Assembly: GCA_030704615.1 (NCBI GenBank) | Contig: CM060731.1 | Coordinates: 82,934,756 to 82,998,755, forward strand | Length of the DNA stretch: 64,000 nucleotides | Direction of reading: 5' to 3' | DNA from: Takakia lepidozioides | Taxonomy: Eukaryota > Streptophyta > Takakiopsida > Takakiales > Takakiaceae | Part shown: one piece after another, positions 10,761 to 21,569 of the stretch | Layout of the letters: each line of letters begins with the position of its first letter | How positions within the stretch are numbered: the first letter of the stretch is position 1 | Made by a program: the position numbers and the translations under genes | Notes under the pieces: generated by a model | Database searches by the model: none | What the model was told of the DNA's origin: nothing | What the model saw: only the letters and a program-made list of their open reading frames with translations

Positions 10761-11600
10761 GGTGTCTCATTTTGCTGTTACAGTAACAGATGTATGCAAA
10801 TCACTTTACAAATTGCAAATTGACCAAGATTAGGCTGTCATGCAAAGTCCTTTTGCGTGATGTAACAATTCCATCAATTAAACATAACACACTAGAGGAT
10901 GTTGATAGGACTTGGAGATGTAGCCTAATTGTCATGTACATTGACTCCATCTAGGCTTTAGATGTCTGGGTACTACTTCATGATGGACTTAGAGGATCCT
11001 TGGGTGCAATGACCCTCTACTAGAAAATAATCTAACCAATTTGTTCCATGTAATGACACCTTTTGGAGCGCCAACGAAAAGGACATGAAATCTTTGTCAA
11101 AATGACACAATGTCTTAAGAGAAAGTGTAAGGCTCCAAGCATATAAAAGCACTATGTACTAAATTGCATGACCTGAGCCTCCCCTCATGCACATATTCAT
11201 CATTTTTCCTGGTTGATTTCATTTTATTTAAATTTGATTTAAAAAGAATTATATATATATATAACAATGACCAATGATCTTTTGCAAATTTCATCCTTGG
11301 ACGTTATAATGAATTCCAAATCGCAAGTCATTTTCACAGCGCTGGTACGTTACATGCTCCAACCGCCATGGAAGCTGAAGTGGAGCTCCATGCATATGAG
11401 TACCAAGGTGAGAGAGACGACAGTAATGAGCCCTCCAATCTTTGAGCGCATGCCAGCCTTGTCTTCTTAAGTCCATGTGAGTCGAGCAGACTTAAAATGC
11501 CGTTTGCGGCGCTCGCGGGATGACAACCACCGGTGGTTACAGGTAACATGAATTTTAACCTACGACTCTAGGTAATGAAGATGATGATGATCAAATGGCA
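10761..11600. other. No gene recognised
   Basis: AT-rich DNA following the broken end of the methyltransferase element, with a short (TA)n run around 11,250-11,262. No frame, RNA gene or repeat could be supported. Confidence 0.5.
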
Positions 11601-11648
11601 ATAGGCCACGTCCCAGACACACTTCATTGCAGCTCGTGAGCGTCCGAA

Positions 11649-11888
11649 TTATTGCCCACGGGCACACTTGTTTGAGCCGTGTAGATGCATTCCAAGACAG
11701 TAGGGGTGATATGTGCATCTGCAGGATAGGGCCGCCACATCCCAGTAAGGATACCATCCTTTGCAAACAGGACATGCATTCAATGCAATGGTGGCTTGTG
11801 GCGTTGTCTGGCATGGTGGATGAAGGATGGGCATGGGCACGGTCTTTACATGTGTCCCATCCTTCATCTTCTGGATTTGCTCTGCCAC
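11649..11888 (-). CDS. Cys/His zinc-binding (RING-like) exon, unidentified protein
   Basis: An 80-codon open segment contains NACPVCKGWYPYWDV, then LSCRCTYHPYCLGMHLHG and NKCARG. This is a C-x2-C ... C-x-C-x2-H-x2-C ... C spacing, reminiscent of RING or other cross-brace zinc fingers. It lies on the same strand and downstream of the coiled-coil frame at 12,408-13,766, so it may be a 3' exon of that gene; no splice junction was proven. I do not recognise the family. Confidence 0.35.
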   Translation of the reverse strand: MAEQIQKMKDGTHVKTVPMPILHPPCQTTPQATIALNACPVCKGWYPYWDVAALSCRCTYHPYCLGMHLHGSNKCARGQ

Positions 11889-12407
11889 ACCCCAACAATG
11901 CTTAGTCTTAGTTCACACAAACATCCACTGTTACAACCTGAATACAAGGAGCTGACAAACAAAAAAGTGTACAGACCATATGTCACTACCTCACTATTGC
12001 CTAGAAAAATGATCCTATTGCAGTGTATAGTATATCTTCAGTTTCCTGAAGGGCATGCTCTCTATTTCAAGTGTGTCGGATCACCACTCTATGGCAAAGG
12101 TTGTTGCTTTGAGATGGAGTTCTTGAGTGCAGACAGAGAATGAAAGTCAGAGTCACACAAAACTACGACCATACTTTTATGAGAATCTACCTGACAAATT
12201 AGAGGCAATCCCTGTATGCTTATACATTGGTACCGTACGAACAATCAGAGTTTTCTGTATGAGCTCCAAGTGAGAGCCCAAAAATGTTGGTACAAACTTG
12301 TTTCCATATCATGTTAATTTCCATATCATGTCACAGACTTCTTTCCCTTTTCACACTGCACTAAGCAGGGGTGACCTCATCCACACAAATTTTGTTCAAA
12401 GTATATT

Positions 12408-13820
12408 TCACAATACAACATTAATTCCAATGGCAGAGCAACAAATTGTATTTTCCACGGCAAGAATGATGCCAGCGTTACTATCACTGCCTAAATGGAA
12501 TGCGGATACACAAACATTCGAGGGCATCAGCAAAAATGATGAATGCGTAAGGGAAAGGTTCTCCTGGAAAGTACCACACAAACATTGCTTCTCCTTCTCG
12601 CAAACCTCCTTGACATGTGTTGCCTTCGAAATTCGAGTTTGCTGGTCTTCGAGAAGACTAGAGGCATCTTTATAACTTCCCTCGATCTCCTGCACGTGCT
12701 TAAGGTAAAAACGTTGCAAGACCATTGCCTCTGCCAAATCGCTTTGTAGTTGGGCAACACATTCAGTTTGGGAGTGCAAGCTTTTCCGAATCGTCTCCGC
12801 CTGCACCTTTAAGTCCACAATTTTTCCAGCATTAGGGTCATGGTGCCTTAGCGCCTCCTGCAAAACACTTTGGCATTGCTCCAGCCGCCTGCCTGTGTCT
12901 CTTTGGGCGGATTCTTGAGTATGGAGCTCTGACTTTTTGGAGTTGAAAGCAACATTCTCACGCTCCATCAGCGATTGTCTATCCCGCATCTGAGCTCGCA
13001 ACACCTTGACCTTCTCCAGTTCAGTATCATGTACACCAGTGTAGTTCCGGATCTTCTTGTTTGCAGCCTCAATTTCCTTCTCTTTCATGGCCACCAACTC
13101 TTGTATGTCCTCAATCTCTGTGTTCAGTAGTGTGGAGAACCGGGAGTGGTGGTCGATGGGATTTGACCGGTTGACAATGTTGACCGCAACTTTTGGTGGA
13201 GGTTGTCGAGTCATGCCAGACCACACCTCGGGCCACTTCTTGGTTCGCCTTAATTCAGACAAAAATGCATTTTGTCTTTCCATGATCCCTGGACAGGAAG
13301 GCTCACGAGAGGTGACATCTTTGTACTTCGCAGCTTGCATCTAGCTAGTTTCCACTGCAAACCTTGCCCAATCAATCAGCACTCCACTGTTTCGATGAGC
13401 CACAAATCCTTTGGCAAATTGGAGACCCAACACATTGTTTTGGATGGTGGCCCGCAGGTATATCCTTGTATACAGCTCCTCCACCTCCCTCCTCAACAAT
13501 GTACTGCGATTGTTCTTGTACTTGAATCCATTCCGATCTTTTGGGCCCCACAATTTCACACAGTCGGAGTAAGTTGAGTACTCGTCGTTATCTCCAGCAA
13601 AGTCTTTTTTAGGGTCCAACCCTACATTGCAGAGCTTCATAACATCACGAAAATACCACAATGGGTATCCCTGGAGACCTACGGTGAAGAAATCAAAATC
13701 CGGAGCTAAGACTTTTTCCATGATCTTAGGACCTACAGTGTCGTCCATGTCGTCGTTGATGTCCATAAAGTCGGTTGGTTCACAACAGACGCAGTCACCA
13801 CGCCTTTTGCAACTCTCACA
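12408..13820 (-). CDS. Unidentified coiled-coil protein with an internal in-frame stop
   Basis: Reading leftward from about 13,820, a Cys-rich start (CESCKRRGDCVCC) runs into MDINDDMDDTVGPKIMEK and a domain with GYPLWYFRDVMKLCNVG and GFVAHRNSGVLIDWA. A TAG at 13,341-13,343 interrupts, and the identical frame continues for 310 codons. That part has a short basic segment (MERQNAFLSELRRTKKWPEVW) and then about 180 residues of heptad-rich sequence (EIEDIQELVAMKEKEIEA; ETIRKSLHSQTECVAQLQSD) predicting a long coiled coil. The last 50 codons look non-coding, so an exon end near 12,560 is likely. Nothing indicates a transposon. Either the TAG is a recent lesion or the gene is a pseudogene. Function unknown. 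Confidence 0.45.
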
Positions 13821-14185
13821 CTAGATACTTGCAGACTTCTCTGTCACGACTAGGCCACAATAGCAATCTCTCCGTGTATCGAACTGTCGAGCATTCAACC
13901 TGAGCGCATATATGCGCGGCATATTTCAGCCCATCGCTCAATCAGGACCCCTACGCGCTATAGTCAGCTCTGGAGTATTTTTCCCACTTCAGATGTTTCC
14001 AGTGAAGATATCGGAGAGTGCTAATTTGAAAACCCTCACACAACAATGAACCCTGGGCCAAATGTTTGTTGGATCTACAGAAGTAGAATGACTACACTAA
14101 CATAAGAAAGACCTTTCATACTCTGAACACACTATGACTACGTAGAAAAAGAGATGATAAGCATGCACACTGTAGACAGACTGCA

Positions 14186-16735
14186 GGGAGAAGTCGAAGG
14201 ACAGTGGTGAAGAGAGACGAGTCCAGCAGCAAGGAGTGGAGTCACCGCCAAAAGAACTCCTCCATCCTGAATGGTGGAAATCGTTTGGGTATGCCATGCA
14301 TCCTGAAGGGAAGGCCAGCCCTGCTGCTGTTCAAGTGCCTGCAGAACGACGAAGGTGGATGCAAATGAGGAAGGCCCGACATCATAAACTGAAAGGTATT
14401 TTCCTTCTTGTGTGTTTTAGTGCTTGCAAAGGGTTTTTCATTTATTTACCAGAATGTTGGCAATGAACTTCAGGTGTTTGCAGGGTCAGGGATGACTGAA
14501 CTTCAGGTGAGATTTACATATGAGTTATGGCAAGTCATGCTGCTCATTTTCCAGATTGTTAGCAATGATTAGGCGTATGCAAGGTCAGCTATGACAATAG
14601 TCGATTTTGTTTTTTGACACATGATTTCTGGCAAGTCATGCTGGTCCCTTTCCAGGTATGGTTAATGAACTTCAGTTGTTTCCAAGGACAGCGATGAGAG
14701 TAGTCCAGTTTTTTTCTGCCCTATGAAATATGGCAAGTCATGCTGCTCCCCTTCCATTGTCCTTCATTTCCTTTACTGTAGGGTCTTTTCCGGCTGTCAT
14801 GGCGTTAGTGTGGAATTCTAACTCCTTTCCAGTTCATGAACTCATTACAGATCCTCAGGTACTACAAGTCTGGCATCTCATTTCTTGTCATGAGTGTTGC
14901 TTAGGGTTGTTTTCCGTCATGTTGTGTCATTGTTTGTAGTTTCATGTTCCTTCAGATCATGTAAGGGATTGGGTTCATTGTATCATGGGTGTCATAGAAT
15001 TTGTCATGGTATAATATGTCATTGAATGTCATGCTTGATGTCCTTTCAGGTCATAATGTCATTCCATTCCATTCCATGATGTCATTTTCATAGATCTCAT
15101 GTCCTTCATTTCATTAACATGGCATGGTGTTTAGGCTTCATTACAGGTCAGGATGGGCACAACCTTTGACATAGATTGGCATAACTGGAGAATGGGCATG
15201 GTTGCAAGGAATTGAGAAATGATATAACATAATTAAACCCTGTGCATTGTTATTTAATTGCAGGTGATGGATTACCAGCAAAGCAAGAAGCTTCCAGCGG
15301 AGTTGCATCTGAGCTTCATATTCCGCCTCTTACCAATGTGTTGTAGGCTCAACTTACATCTGAAAAGGACACTCCATGTGGTGGGGATGATTTGATACAA
15401 CCTGAGACCCAGCTGGCACATGGACCTGTTGTCTCTGATTCAGACAGCAGCCACTCAGAGCACGGACAACCAAGGTCAGGACTGAAGGCCTCACCTAAGG
15501 CAGTCCACATGCCACCTGAGCTTCATCCTCCTCCCACTGAAATCCTATCACAGGCTCCAACACTTATCACCCTACCAGCGGCCACAGCTGCTGTCAACAT
15601 GGGATTGACAAACAAGGACGGGAAATCGGCTGTGGTTCCACTATTACCTGAGCAAACAGTGGTTACAGAGGGAAATCCCCCACCTACATGGAGCCAGTAG
15701 CAGTTCAAGGGGCGAAAGATAGGCACAAGGACCACAAGCATAGGAGTGATAGAAAAGAACACCGCCACCATCGAAAGAGGCGAAAGAGCAGTGATGAACG
15801 GACATTCCCTTCCAGCTGGCTGAGTCTGAGCTTGAGGGTATTGCTGTCACCCCTCACAAATCCTAGAAGTATTTCAATTGTAGGTGGATTTAGGATTGGC
15901 TGTACAACATAGGGAGCGCGGCCAAAATTCTGATGTGACCATTCTCCTATGTGCAGGTCATGGCATGCTTCCGAATACTTCTGGGCACAGCCTCCCATTG
16001 AACACCGCCACAGCAGCCTCTGCTGAAGGAGTTGAGAACATTGGGTCGGCTTTCACCCCAATCTGGGGTAGTACATCACCACCAGGATTGAAGGATCCCA
16101 ATGGATATGCAAGGACGGGACCTCTGCCAACACCTCCACTCCACACCCCCTCCACTCCTGGCAATCGCACCTCCTCCACTCTTGGCAACAGTAAAAATTG
16201 AGAAGTGCAGTCCTGAGACAAAAGTTAAGGTAAAGATGCATGAAAGCAAGGGTATGGATTTTGCACCTACTAAGAAGTCTGAATCACAGAGTGACAGTAG
16301 TAGTAGTAGTGAGGTTCAAATTTTAAGCAAGAATCATACAATGGTTCAAAAGTGATGTTGGAGAATGGGGGGGAAAATGTGATCTTCAAGCAAGATTGTC
16401 GCTCCGAAAAAAAATTGATACGTGAGTGGGACAATACCAGACAGTCTGGCTTAGCAATCCAGGTTCGGGGTGCTTCCGTTACACCTATCCTAATGAGTGA
16501 TGGAATTGCAGTTGACACCATTACACCAGACGGGCTTGTGAAGGCTGTGTCTAAGCACTCACACAGCCCACATTCACCATCAACATCATCTGGTCATGCA
16601 TTGCGCTCGCAAAATTCTGCTCCTGACAAGCCCAACAACAACTTGTCAGAAGTTCAGGGTGCTTCTGGCCGCGATGTTGAATCTCGGCACAAAAGAAAGA
16701 AGAAGAAGCCCCAACGTTGGAAGGGGTATTGCTAA
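14186..16735 (+). pseudogene. Unidentified spliced gene with charged, Ser-rich product; broken
   Basis: A likely exon starts after an acceptor (actgcag|GG at about 14,186) and reads EKSKDSGEERRVQQQG, then ELLHPEWWKSFGYAMHPEGK, to a donor at about 14,393 (AAAG|GTATTT). Splicing to the acceptor at 15,263 (ttgcag|GTGATGG) keeps frame and continues with DGLPAKQEASSGVASELH; a TAG follows shortly, and the same frame then runs LTSEKDTPCGGDDLIQP to 15,700. A basic His/Arg/Lys segment (KDRHKDHKHRSDRKEHRHHR, about 15,713-15,772) lies in another frame. Another open stretch ends at 16,735 with SRHKRKKKKPQRWKGYC. Composition suggests a nuclear, disordered protein. Stops in two exons suggest a pseudogene. 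No family recognised. Confidence 0.35.
14394..15263 (+). other. Probable intron with reiterated phrases
   Basis: Bounded by GTATTT and TTGCAG. It contains several degenerate copies of a phrase like atggcaagtcatgctgctccctttccag, spaced about 70-110 bp at roughly 14,526, 14,630 and 14,730, then T-rich tracts with many gtcat/tcatg words. Apart from intronic repeats nothing is recognised. Confidence 0.4.
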
Positions 16736-17379
16736 GTTTGCATTATAGGGCAGTCCAGGATGTGTAGGGGGGCTACTATAAGGGAGCTAATCTTTGTGTA
16801 GGATTGAGGGGAAGAAGTCCCTCTTGTATGGCTGCCTATTTATGCCGCAGTGCTTGTAGAGAAAGAATTTACTCTTCCAAGGACCTCACGACTGGACAAT
16901 GAACAACCTTAAAGAAGGATACTGGTTTTTTCAGGCCCAATGAATTCTTGGATGTCATGATTCTCTGTATGATGATCGGTAGTACCTCAGGTTCCTTCAT
17001 TTCATGCTATCCCTACTGGGATCATAAACTCCATGAGTACACACTTGCTCATGGCCATTCTATGTAGAGTTTTGAAATTGCGAGAAGATGGCAGCTGTAA
17101 GGGAGAGTGGACTTAGTTGTTCACAGAAGGGACACAACCTCACGATGTGCTCATCGTTGGCCCCTTAAGAAATGCACCAACAAAGATCCATTCCCTCCTC
17201 GCACCATGATGGCCATCACCCCAACCTCCATCTGCAATGATTCACCCTCCAAGACCCTCCATGTGGTGGAATCTCCAAGTCTTGCCTGCTTCTGATCCAG
17301 AATTTGCCAAAGCCATCTCTTGACTACAAACCCTTGCTCCAGCCTTGAGCTTGCACCACAACCAGCCTTTCCTCCAGGG
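16736..17379. other. No gene recognised
   Basis: Sequence between the plus-strand gene remnant and the next minus-strand frame. It may hold a 3' UTR of the former. Short frames exist on both strands, but none shows a motif or consistent codon use. Confidence 0.4.
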
Positions 17380-18214
17380 TCATAAGGCACACTCAGTAGG
17401 CACAATATTTAAGCTCACAACAGTTCCTGCTCCATACCTTGCCACCCATCTTTCAGCTCCCAGACTCGCTTTGCCTCCATTGTTTGGTCTTGAACATTGC
17501 AGTCCTTGTATCCCAAGAATAAACAGTCTTTTTTCCCGCGAGCAGTCCACCATAGATATGTGCACCCCTTCTGCTGGTACATGGACAAATGGGTGTCTTG
17601 CCTCGAATTGCATGGATAGGATGTGGCCCATGAGAGCCAGGCAAAAGCTTTTGTCCCAGTCACCCTCTGCTGACTCTGCCAACACAGCCAACCCTGTCTT
17701 GAGTGCTTCAGTCACCCATTCCATCAACACATGGTAATGCGAAACATCCCTCTCATGCCTGATTTCATACTGTTCACACATCTTGTCAAACTCATCACTC
17801 CATTCTGCCCTTTTGCATGAAACTATAACTCCCAGGGCACCCATGTTGCACCAAGAGCTCTCCTTCCAGAAACTGAGATGTGAGGAAAGACGTTGGGTCT
17901 GCCATTGGGCTGACTCCCACCTCTCCAGATTGATGGTGAATGGACAACAAGGCATACTTGTTGCCTAGCTTTGTTTTCATAAGAGTACCTGCAATTCCAA
18001 CATAAACAAGATATGCTAATTCTTTAAAAGAAGTGTAAACAGGCTGGCTGGACTCTGGATGATCCAAGGTTCCCAGACTTGTACTCTGGCCTTCTGGCAG
18101 CGTCATAGGATTGGGCCTCATGTTAGGATAATATCCTTTCTCTTTGCTGTAGTGCAAGCAAGCTTTTCTTTTCTTTGAGTTGACATGGTGTCTCGCCTTC
18201 CACCATTGTTGCAT
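17380..18214 (-). CDS. Unidentified protein, probably two exons
   Basis: The main frame (17,955-17,380) has protein-like content: NMGALGVIVSCKRAEWSDEF, EQYEIRHERDVSHYHVLMEW, LALMGHILSMQFEARHPFVH and MVDCSREKRLFILGIQGLQC. Upstream, a frame ending SFKELAYLVYVG is followed by ttgcag|GTACTC (about 17,987), an acceptor-like site, suggesting a splice into the main frame. The tail after LQCSRP loses its protein-like character. I do not recognise the family; it could be a truncated host gene or a captured fragment. Confidence 0.3.
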
Positions 18215-18283
18215 TGACCATGCCTCAGACTGTTTGATGTTGTGGCAATCATATGTACCTGTGATCCAGCCACCAAAGCACTC

Positions 18284-19026
18284 TTATCTTGTCCTCTCAT
18301 GTTTACCCATACCAGCAACAACAGAATCATGCACCACCCCACCCTCCGGGTTATGCCCATCCCTTCCCTTCGAAGTTGCACCTCTGATTGAGCCCGCTGG
18401 CTCCTTGCGCATGGATCTGATCCACTCTCCAGATCCTCCCTCATGACCAGGCTGAGCATTTCCTGCAATCATCGCATTCGATGACACCACATCTCGTTCA
18501 GCCCTACAATCACACACTCCCTTTGCATCTCTGATGCTGTCACATTTGGCGTACCTGTCCATGAGGGTGTTGTTCAGATTGGTACTTGGCAAAATTCCAG
18601 CCCCCATGATATCAGCATGGACCTCTTGGCCCCTTCCCAAGGCTGCCCGGCTTGCACATGTATTGTAAACGCAAAGGGGCGACACCTGATTGGGCTTCAT
18701 TGCCACCCACATCATCTGCTCACAGGTTTCCAGAGCCCCAATCCCACACATATGCTGGACATATCCTGTGATCATCACACTCCATGAGACCGGGCTGAAC
18801 ACCCTGTCAAACACTTGTTGTGCATTTTCCAGACTCCCACACTTGCAATACATATAGACAAGGGTGTTCCCCCATGGACATCTGCCTCAAATCCAGCTTT
18901 GATTATGCCTTGGTGGACCTGCCTGCCCTGTTCCAGGTCTACTGGGCTAGCGCATGTATCTGCAAGTATGCTCAGGAAGGTGATCTTGCTTGGCTTTGCA
19001 CCTTCTTGTTGCATTTGCTGACCTGA
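18284..19026 (-). pseudogene. Degenerate PPR (PLS-type) protein
   Basis: Pentatricopeptide repeats are readable in two overlapping frames. The first (19,014-18,775) has KPSKITFLSILADTCASP, DLEQGRQVHQGIIKAGFEAD and part of the next repeat. The second (18,853-18,284) has MYCKCGSLENAQQVFDRV, PVSWSVMITGYVQH, LGRGQEVHADIMGAGILPST and LMDRYAKCDSIRDAKGVCDC. These are the L- and S-type motifs of plant PLS-class PPR proteins, which bind organellar RNA and usually act in C-to-U editing. A frameshift near 18,850 and loss of repeat sense after about 18,440 indicate a pseudogene. No N-terminal targeting peptide or E/DYW domain is visible. Confidence 0.75.
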
Positions 19027-19244
19027 CCCCCAAATCTATGATAATTCTATAGTGACATGAGGCACCCACTCTTCTTCTCTTCTCTCACACCAGTAAAGAG
19101 TGGCTTGAGCTGCCCCGGTTTGACCAATAGTGATTTGAACATAGCTAGTACCTCCACCTTCTTTGGCCATTTCAGCCTTTGCATTCCAGCGGGCTGCAAT
19201 AAATGGTCTTGAGCAAGACCCGTTCCCTTTGCTGCAGGTCCTCT

Positions 19245-19655
19245 TCAAGACCCAAATTTGCTGCTCTCATCAGTAGGCCGTTCCCCTTTCAATTGCATTG
19301 TTGGTGGCAAACTGTGGCACACCCTCTGGTCACCATGCCTTCTTGCTCCCTTACTCAGTTTAGTGCTCTCATTAATCTTCAAAAGTGTAAGTTGGTTTCT
19401 CACTGTTCCCTCACTCTCTCCCTTGGCAGGATGCCTGTCCAATTCGTCGTCTAAGCAACTCTGGCTGACTCCTGGTTGACGTTCTTTCTTGTTTTCGACA
19501 TGCAATGGCACAGCCTCCGATCCCGAAGAAGGTACTTCAATCACTTTTGTCAGCAATTCCTTCTCACTTTCTCTCCCCTCTTCATTAGGTTGATCAATTT
19601 CAAACTGAAGACTTGGGTTAGATCTGTGCCTTCCACCTGTCCTTGCTTCATCCAA
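19245..19655 (-). CDS. Hypothetical polar frame of 136 codons
   Basis: An open frame of polar, charged composition (QFEIDQPNEEGRESEKELLT; RHPAKGESEGTVRNQLTLLK). It has no recognised domain, signal or transmembrane segment. It sits between the PPR pseudogene and the interrupted reading frame at 20,122 and may be chance coding or an exon. Low certainty. Confidence 0.2.
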   Translation of the reverse strand: MDEARTGGRHRSNPSLQFEIDQPNEEGRESEKELLTKVIEVPSSGSEAVPLHVENKKERQPGVSQSCLDDELDRHPAKGESEGTVRNQLTLLKINESTKLSKGARRHGDQRVCHSLPPTMQLKGERPTDESSKFGS

Positions 19656-20121
19656 CCCAATTGCATGTTCGGTTCAGGTAATTTGTACAAGTAGGGAGGC
19701 ATCATACATGTCCCACAAAAATCTTATAAAAGCGAAAGTAGGTACATTGATCTTTAATTGAGGAGGAAGCCTATTGAGGAGTTGAACCTCAAATTCCCTT
19801 GCGGGAATTGCTGCCCAATGCAGCCAATAGACTGTCTGCAGCCCACAGAATTAGTACTTCACACAGGTATGATAACACAAGGTATGATAACACTTAGAAC
19901 TGGCAGGCATGTACATTTTATGACAGTAGTACACAGAAAGAGTCCACTATGTTTAGTCTTACTGTCTCACAAATATTGCAGTCATCATTAGCAATACTAG
20001 TTAGCTGCTTCATAATGGCAAGAACGGACTGCACGACCAAAATGCTATGATGACTAGAAGGCTCATAATGTCGAACTATGATGTTGAACCTATGTGGATA
20101 AAGGGAGTTCAGAAACATATC

Positions 20122-20449
20122 CTAAAATCCATCATCAGGACCATCCAATTGTTCTATCGAACTCCCAATTTGTGACAAGGTGTCACCACCAAGCTCATAT
20201 ACTACTCTGTTCCCTTTCACCCTATGCAACCCTGGGGGCATTTGAAACATTGCAGCCCTGATGAGATGAGAGAACACATAGGCATGAGGCTTATCCTCTA
20301 GCAAAATGTAATATTTCTGCCCATTCCCACTCGGCTCATACCACCTCCCTCGGACAACATGTTCACCTGCATGCCACTTGCAACCCCAATGGTCCTCAAA
20401 GTCCGCTTGCACAATGGCCAAGGGCATGTCACACTGGATAATGTAGAAG
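20122..20449 (-). pseudogene. 3' half of the reading frame split by the composite retroelement
   Basis: Read leftward from the target duplication, the frame continues directly from the half at 39,388-39,825 when the 18.9-kb insertion and one TCGAC copy are mentally removed. It encodes DFYIIQCDMPLAIVQADFED, HAGEHVVRGRWYEPSGNGQK, YILLEDKPHAYVFSHLIRAA and VKGNRVVYEL, ending at 20,122. The style (mixed beta-strand, WY/HLIRA) is protein-like, but I do not recognise the family. Continuity of frame across the insertion is strong evidence that this was one exon. Confidence 0.5.
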
Positions 20450-20454
20450 TCGAC
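20450..20454. repeat. Target-site duplication, left copy (TCGAC)
   Basis: TCGAC directly abuts the LTR end at 20,455 and is identical to 39,388-39,392. Five bases is the usual Ty3/gypsy target duplication length. Confidence 0.8.
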
Positions 20455-20641
20455 TGTCGAGCGGCTTTTTACTCACCCATCCCTTCGCTATCCGAGGTGG
20501 AAACTCCAAGATAGAAGAGTTGGATATCTCTAAGCACTCAGCCCGCTCAGTACAATCAGTCATGACCTACAGCTAGTGAATCATGGTTGTGCTTCCCCTT
20601 TGTATTCATTCTTGCCTTCATGTTAACAATTTACCTTATCT

Positions 20642-20671
20642 GATACTGAAGCATCAGTTTGCTTCAGTATC
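20642..20671 (-). repeat. Perfect 12-bp stem-loop within the LTR
   Basis: GATACTGAAGCA, loop TCAGTT, then TGCTTCAGTATC. The same hairpin (11-bp stem, identical loop) occurs at 40,014-40,041 in the third copy's LTR although surrounding bases differ. It lies roughly 190 bp from the LTR 3' end. Confidence 0.7.
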
Positions 20672-21073
20672 TTCTTAGTTCCAGTTAATCATGCATTCAT
20701 TTCACAGCTTCACTCATGTCTCTCTACACAGTGTGCTTGTATCGAATAAGTATCAGATTACGATTTATTAGGTACTAGGCCAATGTCAAGTGACTCTAAT
20801 CCACCCTACAGTATCACTACAGCTCTGCATGAATTAAAGCATCTACTGTTCATCTCTTCTCCTACTCCGTGCTCTCGTTCTTGCTCTCCGCCTGATCTCC
20901 TCTCCTCCATGACCCTCAAGCGCTCCCCCGTGAAGTGTCATTCTTTCCGTTGCCGCTCTCCTTATCTGCCCCCCAAGCTGTTCTAACCACCTAACTAATT
21001 AACCGTTATCCCCGAAGTATCACGTTCCTTCTGCAGATGTCGTTCCCTCACAGTCGTTCCCTGCTGTTCCACA

Positions 21074-21400
21074 TGTACTGTGACAGGCTGTGTCAAGCTG
21101 TGCCGAGCTATGACTGGCTGTGTCGGCTGTGTTGGATGTGACGGGCTGTGACTGGCTGTGTCGGGCTGTGTTGGCTGTGACGGACTGTGTCGGCTGTGCG
21201 AAGCTGTGTCAGGTTGTGTCGGCTGTGATTGGCTGTGACGACTGTGTAAGCTGTGTCAGGCTGTGTCGGCTGTGACTCGTTGTGACGGACTGTGGCTGTG
21301 CGAGTGTCAGTGTTGTGATTGGCTGTACGACTGTGTTGGGCTGTCGGCTGTGTCGGCGTGACGGCTGTGTCTGGCTGTGACGGGCTGTGTCGGGCTGTAC
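21074..21400 (-). repeat. 10-bp minisatellite in the LTR (ACAGCCNNNC)
   Basis: About 30 tandem decamers, minus-strand consensus ACAGCCCGWC (variants ACAGCCNNNC), with occasional truncated units. Equivalent arrays occur in every other LTR of this family in the window. Confidence 0.85.
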
Positions 21401-21527
21401 CCCCCCCCCTCCCCTAAAGTGCGCTGCTGTCACCCCTAAGGCTCCTGTTGGTCTCAGTCTGCGCAAAAATTAAGGGTACCCCCACAGAACCCGTAAAAGC
21501 GTCTAAGTCCCAAGCAGCCCTCTAACA

Positions 21528-21550
21528 TTTACCCCTCCCCCTCTCAAAAA
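21528..21550 (-). promoter_or_regulatory. Polypurine tract of the outer element
   Basis: Minus-strand GAGAGGGGGAGGGGTAAA sits immediately before the LTR TGTTAG. The same tract precedes the LTR of the other two copies (GAGAGGGGGAGGGGTAA near 40,802; GAGAGGGTAAGGGGTAA at 38,039-38,055). It would prime plus-strand DNA synthesis. Confidence 0.8.
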
Positions 21551-21569
21551 GCCATGTCCTCACGATTTA

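Larger units (their letters stand above)
20455..21527 (-). repeat. 3' LTR of the outer element (1,073 bp)
   Basis: Minus-strand TGTTAGAGGGCTGCTTGGG to CGCTCGACA, with TG...CA termini. It contains a C-rich run, a long ACAGCCNNNC minisatellite (about 21,074-21,400), a perfect 12-bp stem-loop (20,642-20,671) and a small frame starting MTDCTERAECLEISNSS near the 3' end. It closely resembles the outer 5' LTR at 38,591-39,387, as expected for a fairly recent insertion, and is clearly more diverged from the copy at 39,826-40,801. Confidence 0.85.

Noticed and set aside
15713-15772. Mediator subunit 19 or SR splicing factor
   Set aside because: Only a short His/Arg/Lys-rich stretch is similar; no conserved folded domain of either family is present.
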